Source: Cryptosporidium bovis
Taxonomy: Eukaryota; Apicomplexa; Conoidasida; Eucoccidiorida; Cryptosporidiidae
Direction: 5' to 3'
NCBI GenBank assembly: GCA_009768925.2
Contig: VHIT02000034.1
Span: 124,001-188,000 of the forward strand
Length of the DNA: 64,000 nt
Part shown: piece after piece, positions 50,871 to 63,400 of the stretch
How positions within the stretch are numbered: position 1 is the first letter of the stretch
How the letters are laid out: every line of letters starts with the position of its first letter
Program-made: the position numbers and the translations under genes
The notes under the pieces: generated by a model
What the model was told of the DNA's origin: nothing
The model's database searches: none
Seen by the model: the letters and a program-made list of their open reading frames with translations, nothing else

Positions 50871-51361
50871 TAAATGTTACTTTAAAATGAAACACTTCTT
50901 TTATTTAAAGACGTTAAAGATACAGTTGATGTTTTAAATTACAGAAAAGTGATACTCAGAATATCCTTTGCACCAATTATTAACTTCAAAAACCGAATTT
51001 ATACCAAACCTCACCGTAATTACTGCTTTCACTATTAATTTCCACCCGTAAGTTCTCAATTTTTCTGTCAAAATTTATTATTTTCTTCGTAAAAAAAAAG
51101 GTAAACATAAATCATTCTAGGTAATTCTTAAACATTCCCGCAACTTTGAGCGCTTACTTTCTACTAAGCATTTCCTTTTCGTAAAATAAAATATTGGCGG
51201 AAAATAAAAAAAGTATAAACAAAGAATAAAAAAAAGTTAAAAACGGCGTGACTACTGTAATAAAGAGAGTTTAAGTCGAATAGACTCTCCTATTTGATTT
51301 TTTAATACAAATCTCACCCTTTCTCCTCATCAATTAGTTTTTATTACAGTTAGATACCCCA
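50871..51361. promoter_or_regulatory. Promoter region of the small membrane protein gene
   Basis: This spacer lies between two minus-strand genes. ATTGGCGGAAAA at about 51193-51204 is an E2F-like form some 325 bp upstream of the ATG. No coding signal was seen. Confidence 0.4.
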
Positions 51362-54300
51362 CTAATTCTGCATTCTAGAGTTAGGAAAGTCATGCAATAT
51401 TTTGTGGACAGATTGTACGTCATTGCATGCATGTGCAATAGCTAATGCCGGTATAGGCTTGAAATTTGATAGAAATGCACTGAAAAATCTTTTAACAACA
51501 TTATAAAAAAAGAATTCGGACATGTATTTATTCGAGTTTAATATCTTGTGAGAATTAGATTCAAAATAAATAAAGTTACCTGGTTTATTTTCATTAAATG
51601 GAGTCATTCGGTCAAAATTGTCTGTATTTAATTCGTCTGATTTCAAATTAAATAAATCAGAGGGAGAATCTTCTTTTAGTAGACAAAGAGTATTTTGTTT
51701 AATGCCAAAAAAATTAAATTTTGATTGAATAGCCAACACTAAATTCTTAAAGGTTTCAGACAGGTGATAATTGTTTGAATCAATGTTTGATTCGTTGTTA
51801 AACCATAAATATTCATACTTTTGAATGCAATGAGAGAACCACGAATTAAAATTCAGATTAAGATACTCGCACATAATTAATAGATCAAGCCACTCGATAT
51901 TAATTAATTTTAAAATAAAATGGTACTCAATAATACCTTCAATCTTATTCATGAATACAATGCAGTTTAAATCTGAATTATTACTCGAGTAGTATTCACT
52001 TATTATTGATATTCTACTGTTGTCCATTTGTTTAGAAAGTGGAATATTTAAACTGACTGTTGACGGCTTTAGAATAATGAGAATAAATTTAATTAGATTA
52101 CTGGATAGTTTAAGGAGACTATCATAGTTTGTAATGTTCATATCTAGCAGAATATGGTGTAGTAAAATCATCGAATATTCAAACCTAACTGAATAAGGTC
52201 CATAATATGTTTGCAGTAATGTTAAATAAAGTATTGCTGTTTTGAAATCTTTATTACACAAACAATAAAAAAATGCTTCAACAGGTCTTAAATTAACTAT
52301 TGGAAATACTATACAAGGAGAAATAATTGAATCCATCTTTCTTGTAATTGATATTATAAAGTTAGAAAACAGTTTAAACGGGATTCGTTGTTTATTCGGA
52401 GAATTGTTGTCTATGTTCAAAATATTTGTAATATACTCGATTATTTCTCTAAATTCTTTAAACTTCTGGGATTTAGAAAGTACCGTTCCAATAATAACAC
52501 CAAATAAACCGAATTTACTGTCGTTGGATTCATATTGAGACAGTTTAATGTTTGATAGGTACATTTGTAATAAATCAATAATGTAATAATTAATTATCTC
52601 TAGTTTGTCATTGCTATTTAATGTCAATAACGAATTATTGTTTAAATGAGAAATAATTCCAGAAGTCACTTCTCTAAGCAAGAATTTATACTCTTTACAA
52701 GTATTTGAAAGAATGTCAAAAACCATATTTTCAAAAATATTAGTTAAAATATTAAATATTTCGTCAAATGGATAAAACATCAAGTATTTGAATATTGGTT
52801 CTATGAATTTGCCAATTAATAAGTATTTATCAGTTTTATTTGAATTTGTCATTATATATTGAATTACTGGCGAAACTATCTGATTTAATGTAAACTTAAC
52901 TCTAAATAAATTCTTGTTAAATTCATTTATCAGTGAAATTACGTTTTCACTTTCCTCTTTAATATATATATTCGAATTAGACTCCAAAACAAATAATGAG
53001 CCAAGTTGTGGAATAAAATTTACTACATAAACCAAACTGTAATTCATATTAAATGATGTAATTAATATCGGAGGCATTTTGCTTTTATTATTCACAGTTA
53101 AACAACCACCATTATGATTTTCATCACAATAATTGTTTTCAGTACTAACCGGAAGAACAAATATATCATTGTTTTGAGTAATATACCAAATTAATCCAGA
53201 CAAATTGGAAGTGATACTGTTGTAAAAATATGATTTTAACTTGTCAGAACCTGGTAAATCACCACTATAAATTTTGAGTTTAATGGTATCTAATAAATAT
53301 TCAATCAAATCATCATTGAAAATCATATTTTTGAAGTCGAAATTATCTTCTAATTTGTATTCAATTTGAAGAAGTTTAATAATGTCACTAAAGTTATTTG
53401 TCAGCTCTTCAATATAACCATCTGCATTCATTTTTGACGTGTTTTCAGACTCATCATCAATCTTTTGTTTTATTTCAAGGTCATCTTTGGGGATAGAATA
53501 GTATCCAAATTTGAGTATTTTATTAAACCTATATGTCTCAAAATTCGACTTATTTACATATACAGTATCATCTTTAATTTCTTCATATCTAATTGAAAAC
53601 GGTATGTTGTCTGGAAGCAGTGGTTCTAAATGATACTTACATTTTTTATTCAGGGATATTTCGAGATTTCCATGAAAAATTACTAGTTTATAAAGTTCAT
53701 AACTGCTGTTAAGGACCAAAATAACTGTAAAATTGGAGTTTTCTTGTATTAAAAGCATATCGATTGGATGATATACCCATTCAAATGAAAGATCAATTAA
53801 CCACTTTGTTTTTGTTGGAGCAAAATCGTTATTATCTAAATCCGATTCGTAGCATAATAAAGAGAAGTTCTTATAATAAACAATAAAAGAGTCGTTTGTA
53901 TCTTTCTTTCCATTAACTATTAACATTGGAGTTGGACAATATGGTATAATTCCGACTATATTTTTTATATCAAGTGAATTTCTAATATCAAAAAAAACTA
54001 TGCACAAATCACAATTATTTTCATTAAATTCATCGTAAATACTTAACCTGTTTTTCAGCTTGTTGATGTATTTTTCATATATCAAATTTTTCTCGAAAAC
54101 AGACATTTCCCATAAATCATCATTGTTTGTAATCAAGTCATGAAAAGTAGTTAACAATAAAGAAGAATCAACTACCAAGAAGAATAAGTGTTCAGTTACC
54201 CATCCAAACGGAAGATTTGGTTTGCAAAGCAGAAGCTCGTGAATTACATCGCAAAATAATCTCCATCTTGAATGTTTAATGTCATATAAAGCACAAGCCC

Positions 54301-57052
54301 TAAATCCACTAATTAATAAATAGTCACCATTTTTGCTTATAAATGCTTCATTTATTGACCAGTTATGATTTATGTATATAGATGGTGGGATCTGAATACT
54401 TTCTAATAACAAATCACCAGTGAATACATTACAAGTTGACATTGTTATGCCAAAACTATCACTTTTATTGCAAAAACCTCTTGAACTTAAATACCCAACT
54501 TTGCTCTCGTACATTGAATTGCTTTTATCAAAATTATTACTTTGCAAGTCACTCATATTGTTGGGACTTTTGTTGAATACTTTTGAAAAATTCGTATCTG
54601 AATTGCAGTTTAAAGAATAGTCGCTCACATCTAAATCCTCTGAATTAAATTCCAAATTTAAGTTTCTGCTACTAGATTGAGCTATACATATGTTATCAAT
54701 TCCAATAAAAACAAGATTTTCACACGAGAGCTTATCATACTCATTTTCAAAAGAACATATCGTTGAATTCGTGCCAATTAATTTATAAATTGGTATCTCT
54801 ATTAATTTATTATTTTCAACATTGTTACCGTTTTCGTGATTTTGGCTTTTTAATTGAATTAATAGCCCGAAATCATTTGAAATCATTTTTGAATTCACAA
54901 TAGTAAATGGATAATTAGAAAAACAATGAGATTTGTTTTGTTCATCATTCAAATTTTTTACTTGGGACTTTATATCACTCGCAATTGATCTCTTATTTTG
55001 ATTACACAAACTTAAAGCAAAAGTGATTTTACCCGTTAAAATATCAATAACTAGAATTCCGTCTTTACTTAATGTTAACATGATAAAATTACTATTACAT
55101 ATTACTTCCAAATTAATGGTATTTGACAATATTTTGTTTGTAAGTCCTCCAATTATTTTCGAAAGCTCTAAATTAAATATACACTCAATTTTAATATTTC
55201 CAGAATTGCTAATTAATGTGTAAATCTCAACCAAATAATTATTGTCTTCCTTTTCGTAATCAAAGTTATATTTATTGTCATACTTAGATTGATAATTGCA
55301 ATCATCATCATCATTATTTTCACTATATATCGCACATTCTAATTTGTTCATTCCATTGAAGAACTCACTATCATAATCAGATAAGATGTTTGTGATGGAA
55401 ATAATTAAAGGCTGATGATTCTTTTCGACAATTTTATATTCAATAACTCCGTTAGTTTTGAGTACCATCCCAATCAACATATCACTGCTCTCATTTCTGT
55501 TTGTTTCAGAACTAAGATCGTGATACAAACTATTTCCTGGAATGGTATTTGAAAAATGATTTTTCCAAGAAAATAGCAGTAAAGAATTCCACGGTTTAAC
55601 TAAAAATGAGACCCAATCAAAGTTAATGTTATATGAAACGCAACTAATTCCGATATTTTCATAGATATCACCTTCAAAAATATAGTCCCTGATGTTGTAT
55701 TTATTATTTTCAGTAATTAAATATTCAATAATGCTTTGGTAACAATCAAAATAATCACTATGACCGTTATACTCAGTTTTATTATTAAGAAAAAACGTTT
55801 CATTTCTTGTTTTTAGTGCGTCTCTAATGTATTTGAAAGTGGATTCTCTACACATGTTCTCTAACTTTATTTCCCTGCTTAGATTGCTGTGGTCAGATTC
55901 AAGCAAAAAACTGTTAATACTATTATTTTTAATAACGTTCGGCGAGAATACTGGCATTAATGAATTTGTTAATGAGAAAAAAATAAAGTTATCAATAGGT
56001 TCTCTTTTAGCAGATTCTAAAGTCAAGTTAATGTTGTCACTTTCAAATTTCTCAAATTCACCTAAAGTACAGTTATTGCCTACAGTAGAATCTTTAAAAG
56101 TGATAAATTCATTTAAAAGAATATTCTTTCTCTTATTTGAGTCCGATATCGGAGTCAGTATTAAAATAGGGTATTGATAAAGAGTGAACAGCAATACATA
56201 ATCCATAATATTGTTGTCGTATATTAACTCAAATGAATTATAGTGATAATATAAGTTAATTACTTTAAGTAATTTAATACTGCAAAGTGAAGTTGAAAAT
56301 TCAATGGATGTTTCTGAACACTTTGTTTGATTTTCATCTTCTATATCACTATCTGCGTATTCTATCACTTTTTTTTCTACAACCGTACCATATTCACTTA
56401 TAAGTTGGAATGAAAGCAACTCATCCTGAAATGTATCTAATACCTCATCTGGTACCCTTATACTAGGTACTTTAATTAAACCATTTTCTATTTCTTCTGT
56501 TAGGAAAAAGAACTTTTTATTTGAGTTATCCTTTTTTGATTCTGGATCGCCTAATTCAACCTCGTCATTATTGATTTTGTTTTCTTTTCCATAAACATCA
56601 CTGTTTTTAAAATTTTTACGGTCAATATTGTCATCACTATCACTTTCACCATCATCATCGCTATCACCATCATCCTCTTCGTCAATTAAACTTGTGGTAT
56701 CCTTTCTAAGATGGTCGCTTTCATTCAAGAAATCCAAAGGTGAGGTTAAATTTAGGTCATAAATAAGAACGTGTTTGTTAGAAGATATGCCAAGGACAAT
56801 TAATTGACTGTTTCCACTCCACTTAATCTTTCCGTTAAATGAAACGGCCTCCTCTTTTTCGCCCTCTATTGCTACGTAATCCAAAAATTTCCTAGCAATA
56901 AGAACCCTGTTGCGTCTATTGCTAACTATTTGAATGGAATCAGATGAAACAATTGCAATGAAGTTTTCACACGGACTTATTTTTATTCCAACAATATCAT
57001 CTTTAACAATTCCATCATAAATTCTTTTGTTACTTATAGAAGGAAGTAACAT
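51362..57052 (-). CDS. RIC1: RIC1-like subunit of the Ric1-Rgp1 Rab6/Ypt6 exchange factor
   Basis: From the first ATG (57052) the protein has 1,896 residues; human RIC1 has about 1,420. N-terminal WD40-like blades (DDIVGIKISPCENFIAIV, KIKWSGNSQLIVLGIS with LIYDL) match RIC1, as does the central INHNWSINEAFISKNGDYLL with GFRACALYDIKHSRWRLFCD. The C-terminal RIC1 domain shows PIVNLRPVEAFFYCLCNKDF, KTAILYLTLLQTYYGPYSV and LAIAHACND. RIC1 with RGP1 activates Rab6 at the Golgi for retrograde endosome-to-Golgi traffic. The frame is open for about 37 more codons upstream of this ATG without another one, including GSYIRGNITLQGRWGIHG, so a short upstream exon or a non-ATG start is possible. Inserts are Asn-rich and one is acidic (DDGESDSDDN). 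Confidence 0.88.
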   Translation of the reverse strand: MLLPSISNKRIYDGIVKDDIVGIKISPCENFIAIVSSDSIQIVSNRRNRVLIARKFLDYVAIEGEKEEAVSFNGKIKWSGNSQLIVLGISSNKHVLIYDLNLTSPLDFLNESDHLRKDTTSLIDEEDDGDSDDDGESDSDDNIDRKNFKNSDVYGKENKINNDEVELGDPESKKDNSNKKFFFLTEEIENGLIKVPSIRVPDEVLDTFQDELLSFQLISEYGTVVEKKVIEYADSDIEDENQTKCSETSIEFSTSLCSIKLLKVINLYYHYNSFELIYDNNIMDYVLLFTLYQYPILILTPISDSNKRKNILLNEFITFKDSTVGNNCTLGEFEKFESDNINLTLESAKREPIDNFIFFSLTNSLMPVFSPNVIKNNSINSFLLESDHSNLSREIKLENMCRESTFKYIRDALKTRNETFFLNNKTEYNGHSDYFDCYQSIIEYLITENNKYNIRDYIFEGDIYENIGISCVSYNINFDWVSFLVKPWNSLLLFSWKNHFSNTIPGNSLYHDLSSETNRNESSDMLIGMVLKTNGVIEYKIVEKNHQPLIISITNILSDYDSEFFNGMNKLECAIYSENNDDDDCNYQSKYDNKYNFDYEKEDNNYLVEIYTLISNSGNIKIECIFNLELSKIIGGLTNKILSNTINLEVICNSNFIMLTLSKDGILVIDILTGKITFALSLCNQNKRSIASDIKSQVKNLNDEQNKSHCFSNYPFTIVNSKMISNDFGLLIQLKSQNHENGNNVENNKLIEIPIYKLIGTNSTICSFENEYDKLSCENLVFIGIDNICIAQSSSRNLNLEFNSEDLDVSDYSLNCNSDTNFSKVFNKSPNNMSDLQSNNFDKSNSMYESKVGYLSSRGFCNKSDSFGITMSTCNVFTGDLLLESIQIPPSIYINHNWSINEAFISKNGDYLLISGFRACALYDIKHSRWRLFCDVIHELLLCKPNLPFGWVTEHLFFLVVDSSLLLTTFHDLITNNDDLWEMSVFEKNLIYEKYINKLKNRLSIYDEFNENNCDLCIVFFDIRNSLDIKNIVGIIPYCPTPMLIVNGKKDTNDSFIVYYKNFSLLCYESDLDNNDFAPTKTKWLIDLSFEWVYHPIDMLLIQENSNFTVILVLNSSYELYKLVIFHGNLEISLNKKCKYHLEPLLPDNIPFSIRYEEIKDDTVYVNKSNFETYRFNKILKFGYYSIPKDDLEIKQKIDDESENTSKMNADGYIEELTNNFSDIIKLLQIEYKLEDNFDFKNMIFNDDLIEYLLDTIKLKIYSGDLPGSDKLKSYFYNSITSNLSGLIWYITQNNDIFVLPVSTENNYCDENHNGGCLTVNNKSKMPPILITSFNMNYSLVYVVNFIPQLGSLFVLESNSNIYIKEESENVISLINEFNKNLFRVKFTLNQIVSPVIQYIMTNSNKTDKYLLIGKFIEPIFKYLMFYPFDEIFNILTNIFENMVFDILSNTCKEYKFLLREVTSGIISHLNNNSLLTLNSNDKLEIINYYIIDLLQMYLSNIKLSQYESNDSKFGLFGVIIGTVLSKSQKFKEFREIIEYITNILNIDNNSPNKQRIPFKLFSNFIISITRKMDSIISPCIVFPIVNLRPVEAFFYCLCNKDFKTAILYLTLLQTYYGPYSVRFEYSMILLHHILLDMNITNYDSLLKLSSNLIKFILIILKPSTVSLNIPLSKQMDNSRISIISEYYSSNNSDLNCIVFMNKIEGIIEYHFILKLINIEWLDLLIMCEYLNLNFNSWFSHCIQKYEYLWFNNESNIDSNNYHLSETFKNLVLAIQSKFNFFGIKQNTLCLLKEDSPSDLFNLKSDELNTDNFDRMTPFNENKPGNFIYFESNSHKILNSNKYMSEFFFYNVVKRFFSAFLSNFKPIPALAIAHACNDVQSVHKILHDFPNSRMQN

Positions 57053-57469
57053 TATTTCAATCCCATGGATACCCCACCTACCTTGCAATGTAATATTACC
57101 ACGAATATAACTACCTCCTAAAATTGCTCTTGCTGCCTCATTATAGGCAAATAGTTCGTATTTTTAGATCCTCACATGAATTTCCGTGGTCAGTATTGTC
57201 CTTTGTGACAATAAACACACCAGATTTAGTAACACAGCTTAAGGTGAACCTTAACAAGACAAAAGTTTAAGTTGTAAAATTATTTGAAAATCGCAATTAC
57301 TGTGAATATCGCATATCTTTTTTAGAATAACAATAATATTTACATTAACAATAACTACTTGTACTATTTGTTGGTATTTATCAATAACTAGGAAAAAACA
57401 AATAGGCTGTTTACAAATAAAACATCGGTTTTAATGGTACCTCTTTAAGCGCCTTTTTCGGGCGGTAAA
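57053..57469. promoter_or_regulatory. RIC1 promoter region
   Basis: This region lies between RIC1 and CPSF160 on the minus strand. The first 110 bases are an open extension of the RIC1 frame. TTTTTCGGGCGG near 57453-57464 is close to the CPSF160 3' end. No further signal was seen. Confidence 0.4.
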
Positions 57470-60400
57470 TTAAACTATAAATTGATTTATACCATTAAAA
57501 TTAAAGTTTGAGTTTTTAAAAATAGATTTGAGTATAGGACTAGATAAATATTTGATGTAATCAAAATGTTTGAGTAGAAATATCTTAGAAGTGGGGTAAA
57601 GATCTTTGACGAAATCTGGGATAGATTCCTGATTATTGTTGATAACCTGAATAGCTCCTGGTGAAATACCCAAAAATGATGGAATATTACTATAAAGTAG
57701 TTTTTCCAGCTGATAAAATTTTGTTCGTTGATTCTCGTTAATCAGTCTTGCAAGAAGAAATGACCCATTTCTTCCACTAGCAACCACGTAATTTTCGCTT
57801 CCGGATTTAATAGCCCTCATGTGAACAATAGTAGTATTTATAAATGTGTGGGAAGTGGGTTTAAGTGTTTCCTTGTCGATAATTTGGGTAGAATCGAAGC
57901 TGGGTTCAAATGTGAAAAGATTATTTTTATTGTCTGATACAAGAATAGCCATTTCCTTGTCTAGAATTATTGCATGAGCAGATGTGCACGTAAATTTCCA
58001 CAAAGGATGTGATCTTGCTAATTTAACCATGGTTTGTGATCCTCTGGATACATCTGTTTTAAGCATTCCGAGGTGGACACCTCTTCTTATATCACCAAGA
58101 AAGAAGAGAGCCTTATAATTCGACACTGAAGTTATTCCAAGTGGAGTGTCCATAAATGAGCCCTTAACAAAACCTGCATCGTTTTCCTTGAGTTCATGGA
58201 TAAATAGTCTGTATCCAAAAGTGTGGGACAGGTAAGTAACATTGGAAGTTGGAACTCTTACTATTTGGTTGTTCTGAATGATTGGATATGCTGCAAGAGC
58301 CGGAATTGCGGGAGCTATTGAAGCTGTGGTGGCAGGTAAATCTATCAAATCTACCCAAGTAACCGGACCCCTAAACATGCTTGAATAGTATATTTCCAAC
58401 TCAGGTACATTATTGTAATACAACTCTTGCGAGAACTTTGAAGGCCAGTACTTAAGTAAATTCGGCCACTTACTATTTGTTGAATTGTTGTTAGTTCCGT
58501 TATAATTATCATTGTTATCATTATTATTGCCATTATTTACAAGCCCGGATCTAACACCAATTTGACACATATTATTGTCTCCATTTAGATCAGAAAAGTC
58601 TATATTGCTTTTAAGTCTGTCATCCTCGTTATTTGAAAACAATTGTCTTACCTTAAACATCAGTATTCTTCCTTCTGCTTCAAAATAGTGTGTAGGATTG
58701 GTCCCTGTTCCAACTATAAGTACATCTTGTCCCTTTGGATCTTTGCCGAATTTGATGCTAAGCCCAACTTCCCAAGCTCCAAAAGCAAATCTACCAATTG
58801 GCTTTGGAAAATCGTTCATATTTGAGTCAAACAGTGAGAAAACAGGTCTTGATTGTGGGAACAGATCTTCCATTGAAAATATCAATAATTCATTTCTCAA
58901 TATATTTACGTCCAATAAATCATTAAATTGTTCATCTTCAAAATCTTTTTTTGTATAGTGGCCATCTTTCTCAGGAATATATCCGCTTTCTTCGTTTCTA
59001 AGTCTATTCCTCTTCTTCTGATTAGTCAAGTTAGATTGATACATTATTTTAGGTAGTATTTCACCTATCTCAATTCCAGGAGGAAGAGTGTCAAAGTATG
59101 TCTCGGTGTCGTAACTAGTATAAGGTATTCCCAAATCAGGAATAGAAGTTAATGACTTTTCGAAACATTTATCTGGATTTCTAATTAAATCCTGGTTCAT
59201 TAGTATAGCCTGACCCTCCTTTCCTCCTGCCTCTAAACACCTCAAATATCTATAAAACGCCATCTGACGGACATGATATCCATTTAAATGATGTTTAGCA
59301 TTATCTGGTATCCCTACAATCAAAGCTACTAGCTTGTATTTTCTGCAATAAGAAACTCTTTGAACAATCACTTCAGGTAAATATGTCCTTCTAACAAACC
59401 AATTATCTTTACCTAAAAATGGGATAGTTGATAGCTTCTTATCCAAATATTCATTATCACTAATATCCTTGTTTTCATTTGTCCCGTGATCAAAATTTCC
59501 AGAATTAAAAGTCTCAGCATCATCACTAATAGAGTGAGGAATATTTAGATATCTAAATTTAATTTCATTGTTCAAATTTGTAGTCAAAAGTATCTGCGTG
59601 GAGGACCAGGGTGAATTAATACTTGCAATGCAATTAACACTTCTTTTACTCTCAAAGTTAATAATAGAAACTTTTTTTCTATTGTATAATATTACTACAG
59701 ATGAACAGTATTTCCGCTTTTCTAATTGAGCATTGGTGTTGTCTTTAGTAACATCCTCATTATTAATTGCTGTAGGTGGTTGGAACATCCATGCATCTAC
59801 ATTATTTGAAAATAATATAACATGTCCACTATTATAGGTAGAAAGAGGAGATTCATTAGAGAATGCATCAATCACATTTTCAGATGTTAAAGTCTTTGGA
59901 AATAATGGGAAGAATTTTCTAATATCCATTTGAATATTGCTACAATTTGGTTGTATTTGCAGATTCCATTTACCCTTCAATATGTTTTCTTGTAAATTGC
60001 ATCTGGGGTTATTCACTTCACAATTGGTGCTATTAATACTGCCACCTAAGTTTTTGTGAGTACCAAAATCTACCAAGGTATTACTGTAGTTAACACTTAA
60101 CTTATATATAAGAGTAGGTCTTTGAGAAACAGTAACGATAAGGAGCATGTCGCCACCAGTACTGAGTTTAACTAACTCGGATGAAATTAAAAATGAATTT
60201 TGAGTATTATCCGAATTGTGAACCTGAGCTTCATCATTTAATAAATTGCAGTCAAAGTTAATGCATGCTGAAATTGAAAGAGAATTATTATCATAACTGT
60301 AGAGTTTAGGTTCTATAATAGGAGTAGACAAACAAGTGATTGGCCTTCCTAGATCAAATTCGCACTCTAAGAATCTGTAAATTGTGTCCTCATAACCGTT

Positions 60401-63400
60401 TGATGGTGAAATTACATTTCCAAGTAATGATGGAACTAGAGAGACGTACGGAGAGAAGAATATTACTTTTTTACTTTCAAAATCATAAATTACAAGAGAA
60501 CCATTCAACCAGAGTTTACTATACACTACCAATACAAGCAACGTTTCATTGCACAAATTTTCGTCATAAGATACCATTTTAGAAACATGTCTTATCCAAA
60601 ATATATCCTCAAATTTATTCTTATCATCTTCACCAAAGTTATCCAGCCTTTGAGATACATCACCTCCTATTCCTATTCTCTGATTAATAACTGTCAAATT
60701 AAGCCTACTAAGTTCCATAAGCTGATTTATCAATTCTAAATTATCTTCTAGCAAAATAGTAAAGCTATCAAATACCTTTATATTACAACCTTTAATGTCA
60801 TTAATGTCGTTGTTACTAATGAATTTCAACACTTTCATACTTGAATCTTCAAATAATATAACAATGATTTGATTGTTCATCACGAAACTCTTAATAGCTA
60901 AGGGAGCATCTATCCTGTCATTGAACAAAAAACTTATCAGATCAATCTCCAATACTCTTTTTTTCAGCTCAAAATCAAGAATGTTTATGCTAGAAGATAG
61001 TATTTGGACAACATAAACATCCTCCAATAACTTCTTACCCAATCGAATTATGCCGGCTCCAACAGTATTAGAGTCAGATTCGAATTCATATTCCCCTTCA
61101 GAAGAATCCAATTGATTTACTTCTCCTATTATAATTTGATTATTATTTGCACCATTGTTTTCCCCCGTTTCAGAATTATCATTTTCTAGTGAAAATATAT
61201 ACGTTTTTCCAATGCTTTTTAAAGGATCTGTAGTGAAAACCAAATACTTTGTTTTTCCTGAAAATGGATCATCAATAACCCAGTGAAAAATAATATCATC
61301 CAATGAAAACTTGGCTATCGTATATTTTGAAATACACTTCATATATAAACACAATTGTCCTATAGGATAACTCCCATTTGTAGTTAATATAGAGTGATTA
61401 TCGTCGATACCTAGTTTAATCGTATTATTATCGCAAACATTTCCTTGATCGTTCATTTCAGCTTCGCTTTCAAATTCTGAATTGTCTTCACTTCCCTTAT
61501 TCGGAATTAAACAAAAATCTCTAAGTGAGCAGGGTCCTAAATCTAAATAGTCTAGCAATTCAAAGTTTACTGTACTCTTTTTTTTGCAAACATTAGTTAT
61601 ATTATCCTCTTCAATATGATTTAGCTTATTGTTGGGATTTGATTTTATATACTCCCTCTCGAAATCTAAGATGCTTGGTGGTTCAAAGTCATTTTTTGTC
61701 TTTTTGGTGCCACTACTAGGTAATGAATTGTTTTTGTTATCTCTATTTCTCTCCATATTTTTTATCATTTCAACAATATATTTGTATCCCAACGAATTGA
61801 AGTCAATGTTTGGTAAGTTATTAAAACTGCTCTTATTTTCACCTATTTTAGAAAAGGTTAAGTTGAACTTAGAACCAAGCGAGAACTTTAATAAAGAAAC
61901 ACCAGAATTCGAGGAAAACTCACCAACCATGCACAACAAAACATCTTCTGTTTTTGAGTTACTTTTACTGGGAATAATACAACAATTTTGTACTGGAAAT
62001 ATAGGTATTACAGTTAGTAAATAATGTTCATCTAATTCAGACACTCCGGAATTGATTTTTTTTGAATAACTAGTAGTTTCTAAACATAAAGCTTTGTCGC
62101 AATTACTTCCGAGATAGTTTCTATTCCAGTCCCAATATTCATTTACTTTAATCCAGTAATACTTTGAAATTCCGCTTGGTTTCTCATTCGAAATTTCAAA
62201 AACTAACAGTATTAAATAAGGTTGGACTTTGTTGAACAATAAAGTACCGTAGTAATCGTTAGTTATTATTAGTGGTATAGAATGAGAAACATCAAGGTCC
62301 ATTGATAATTCAGAATCATCCAATAATATTGGTCTAAGGCTTGGTAATGTATTTTTTAAATCACTTGAACTGTCATGAGGCACATTTTCATCTGTCGATG
62401 CTCTATTGTTTTCAACAGAAGATGTTGTATAATTTCCTCCAATTGATGATACTTGCAAAGATCCTCCTGTAATCTCTCCAGTCTCTATGCCAAACATCTT
62501 TGGGTTAAAAGAATGAATCCTTCCTGTACATATGTCTATTTCAAGTTTTTTCTCTGGTATATTCTTATAATGGTCATTTACGTTTACTAATGTAAACGGT
62601 CTTTGCAAACCTCCATGAACTAATATGCAACTTCTTGCCAATACAATAACTCCACCTGATAGTGAGTTGTTCAAGTTTTTCCCCGTATTTATGGGAATTA
62701 TTTTATATGCATCCATAGGCAATAATTCAAGCTTCTCTAACACTGTGAACTCTGAAATTCTCATGTTCAAATTCAAATAAATTAAAGAAGATGAATTCGA
62801 ATGAGACTGAATTGAACCATTGCTTACTGGCCCGATTCTGGTTAGAAGGGCAATTCTAGGTTGCAAACACATTTGACTGTGCTCATCATGTATTAGGCAT
62901 GAATCTATAATAGTATCGATAAATAAATCCGTCTCTGATGAAATTCCCCAGCATACGCTCAATAGTAACTTTTGACCGTAATATCCTGATAAGTTGATCT
63001 TATAAGTTACTAATACCAAACATTTTGCAAATGTTATCATAATAGAGAAAATATTTGAATCAAGTGTATTTCCAAATACTATTTGCTCCATTTTAACATT
63101 CTCATCCATATCGACAATAGTTAAACACTTATTATTACAAGATCCTTCTAGTAAATCTTCTATATTTATTTTATCCTTACTTACAAGTTCTAATTCATCA
63201 TATTCTGTCGAATAACGATATATCATTATCTCCAAATTCATAAACAACAGCGCCATATAGTCTGTAACTCCATCAACTCCCTTAATTGTTGTAGATGCTA
63301 TTGGAGCTAACAAAAGTCTACATGACGTCACATATTCTATTTTATTGTCTACTGTTACTTCGTATATTTCCAATGAGTCGCTTTTTATCAGTGCAATGTC

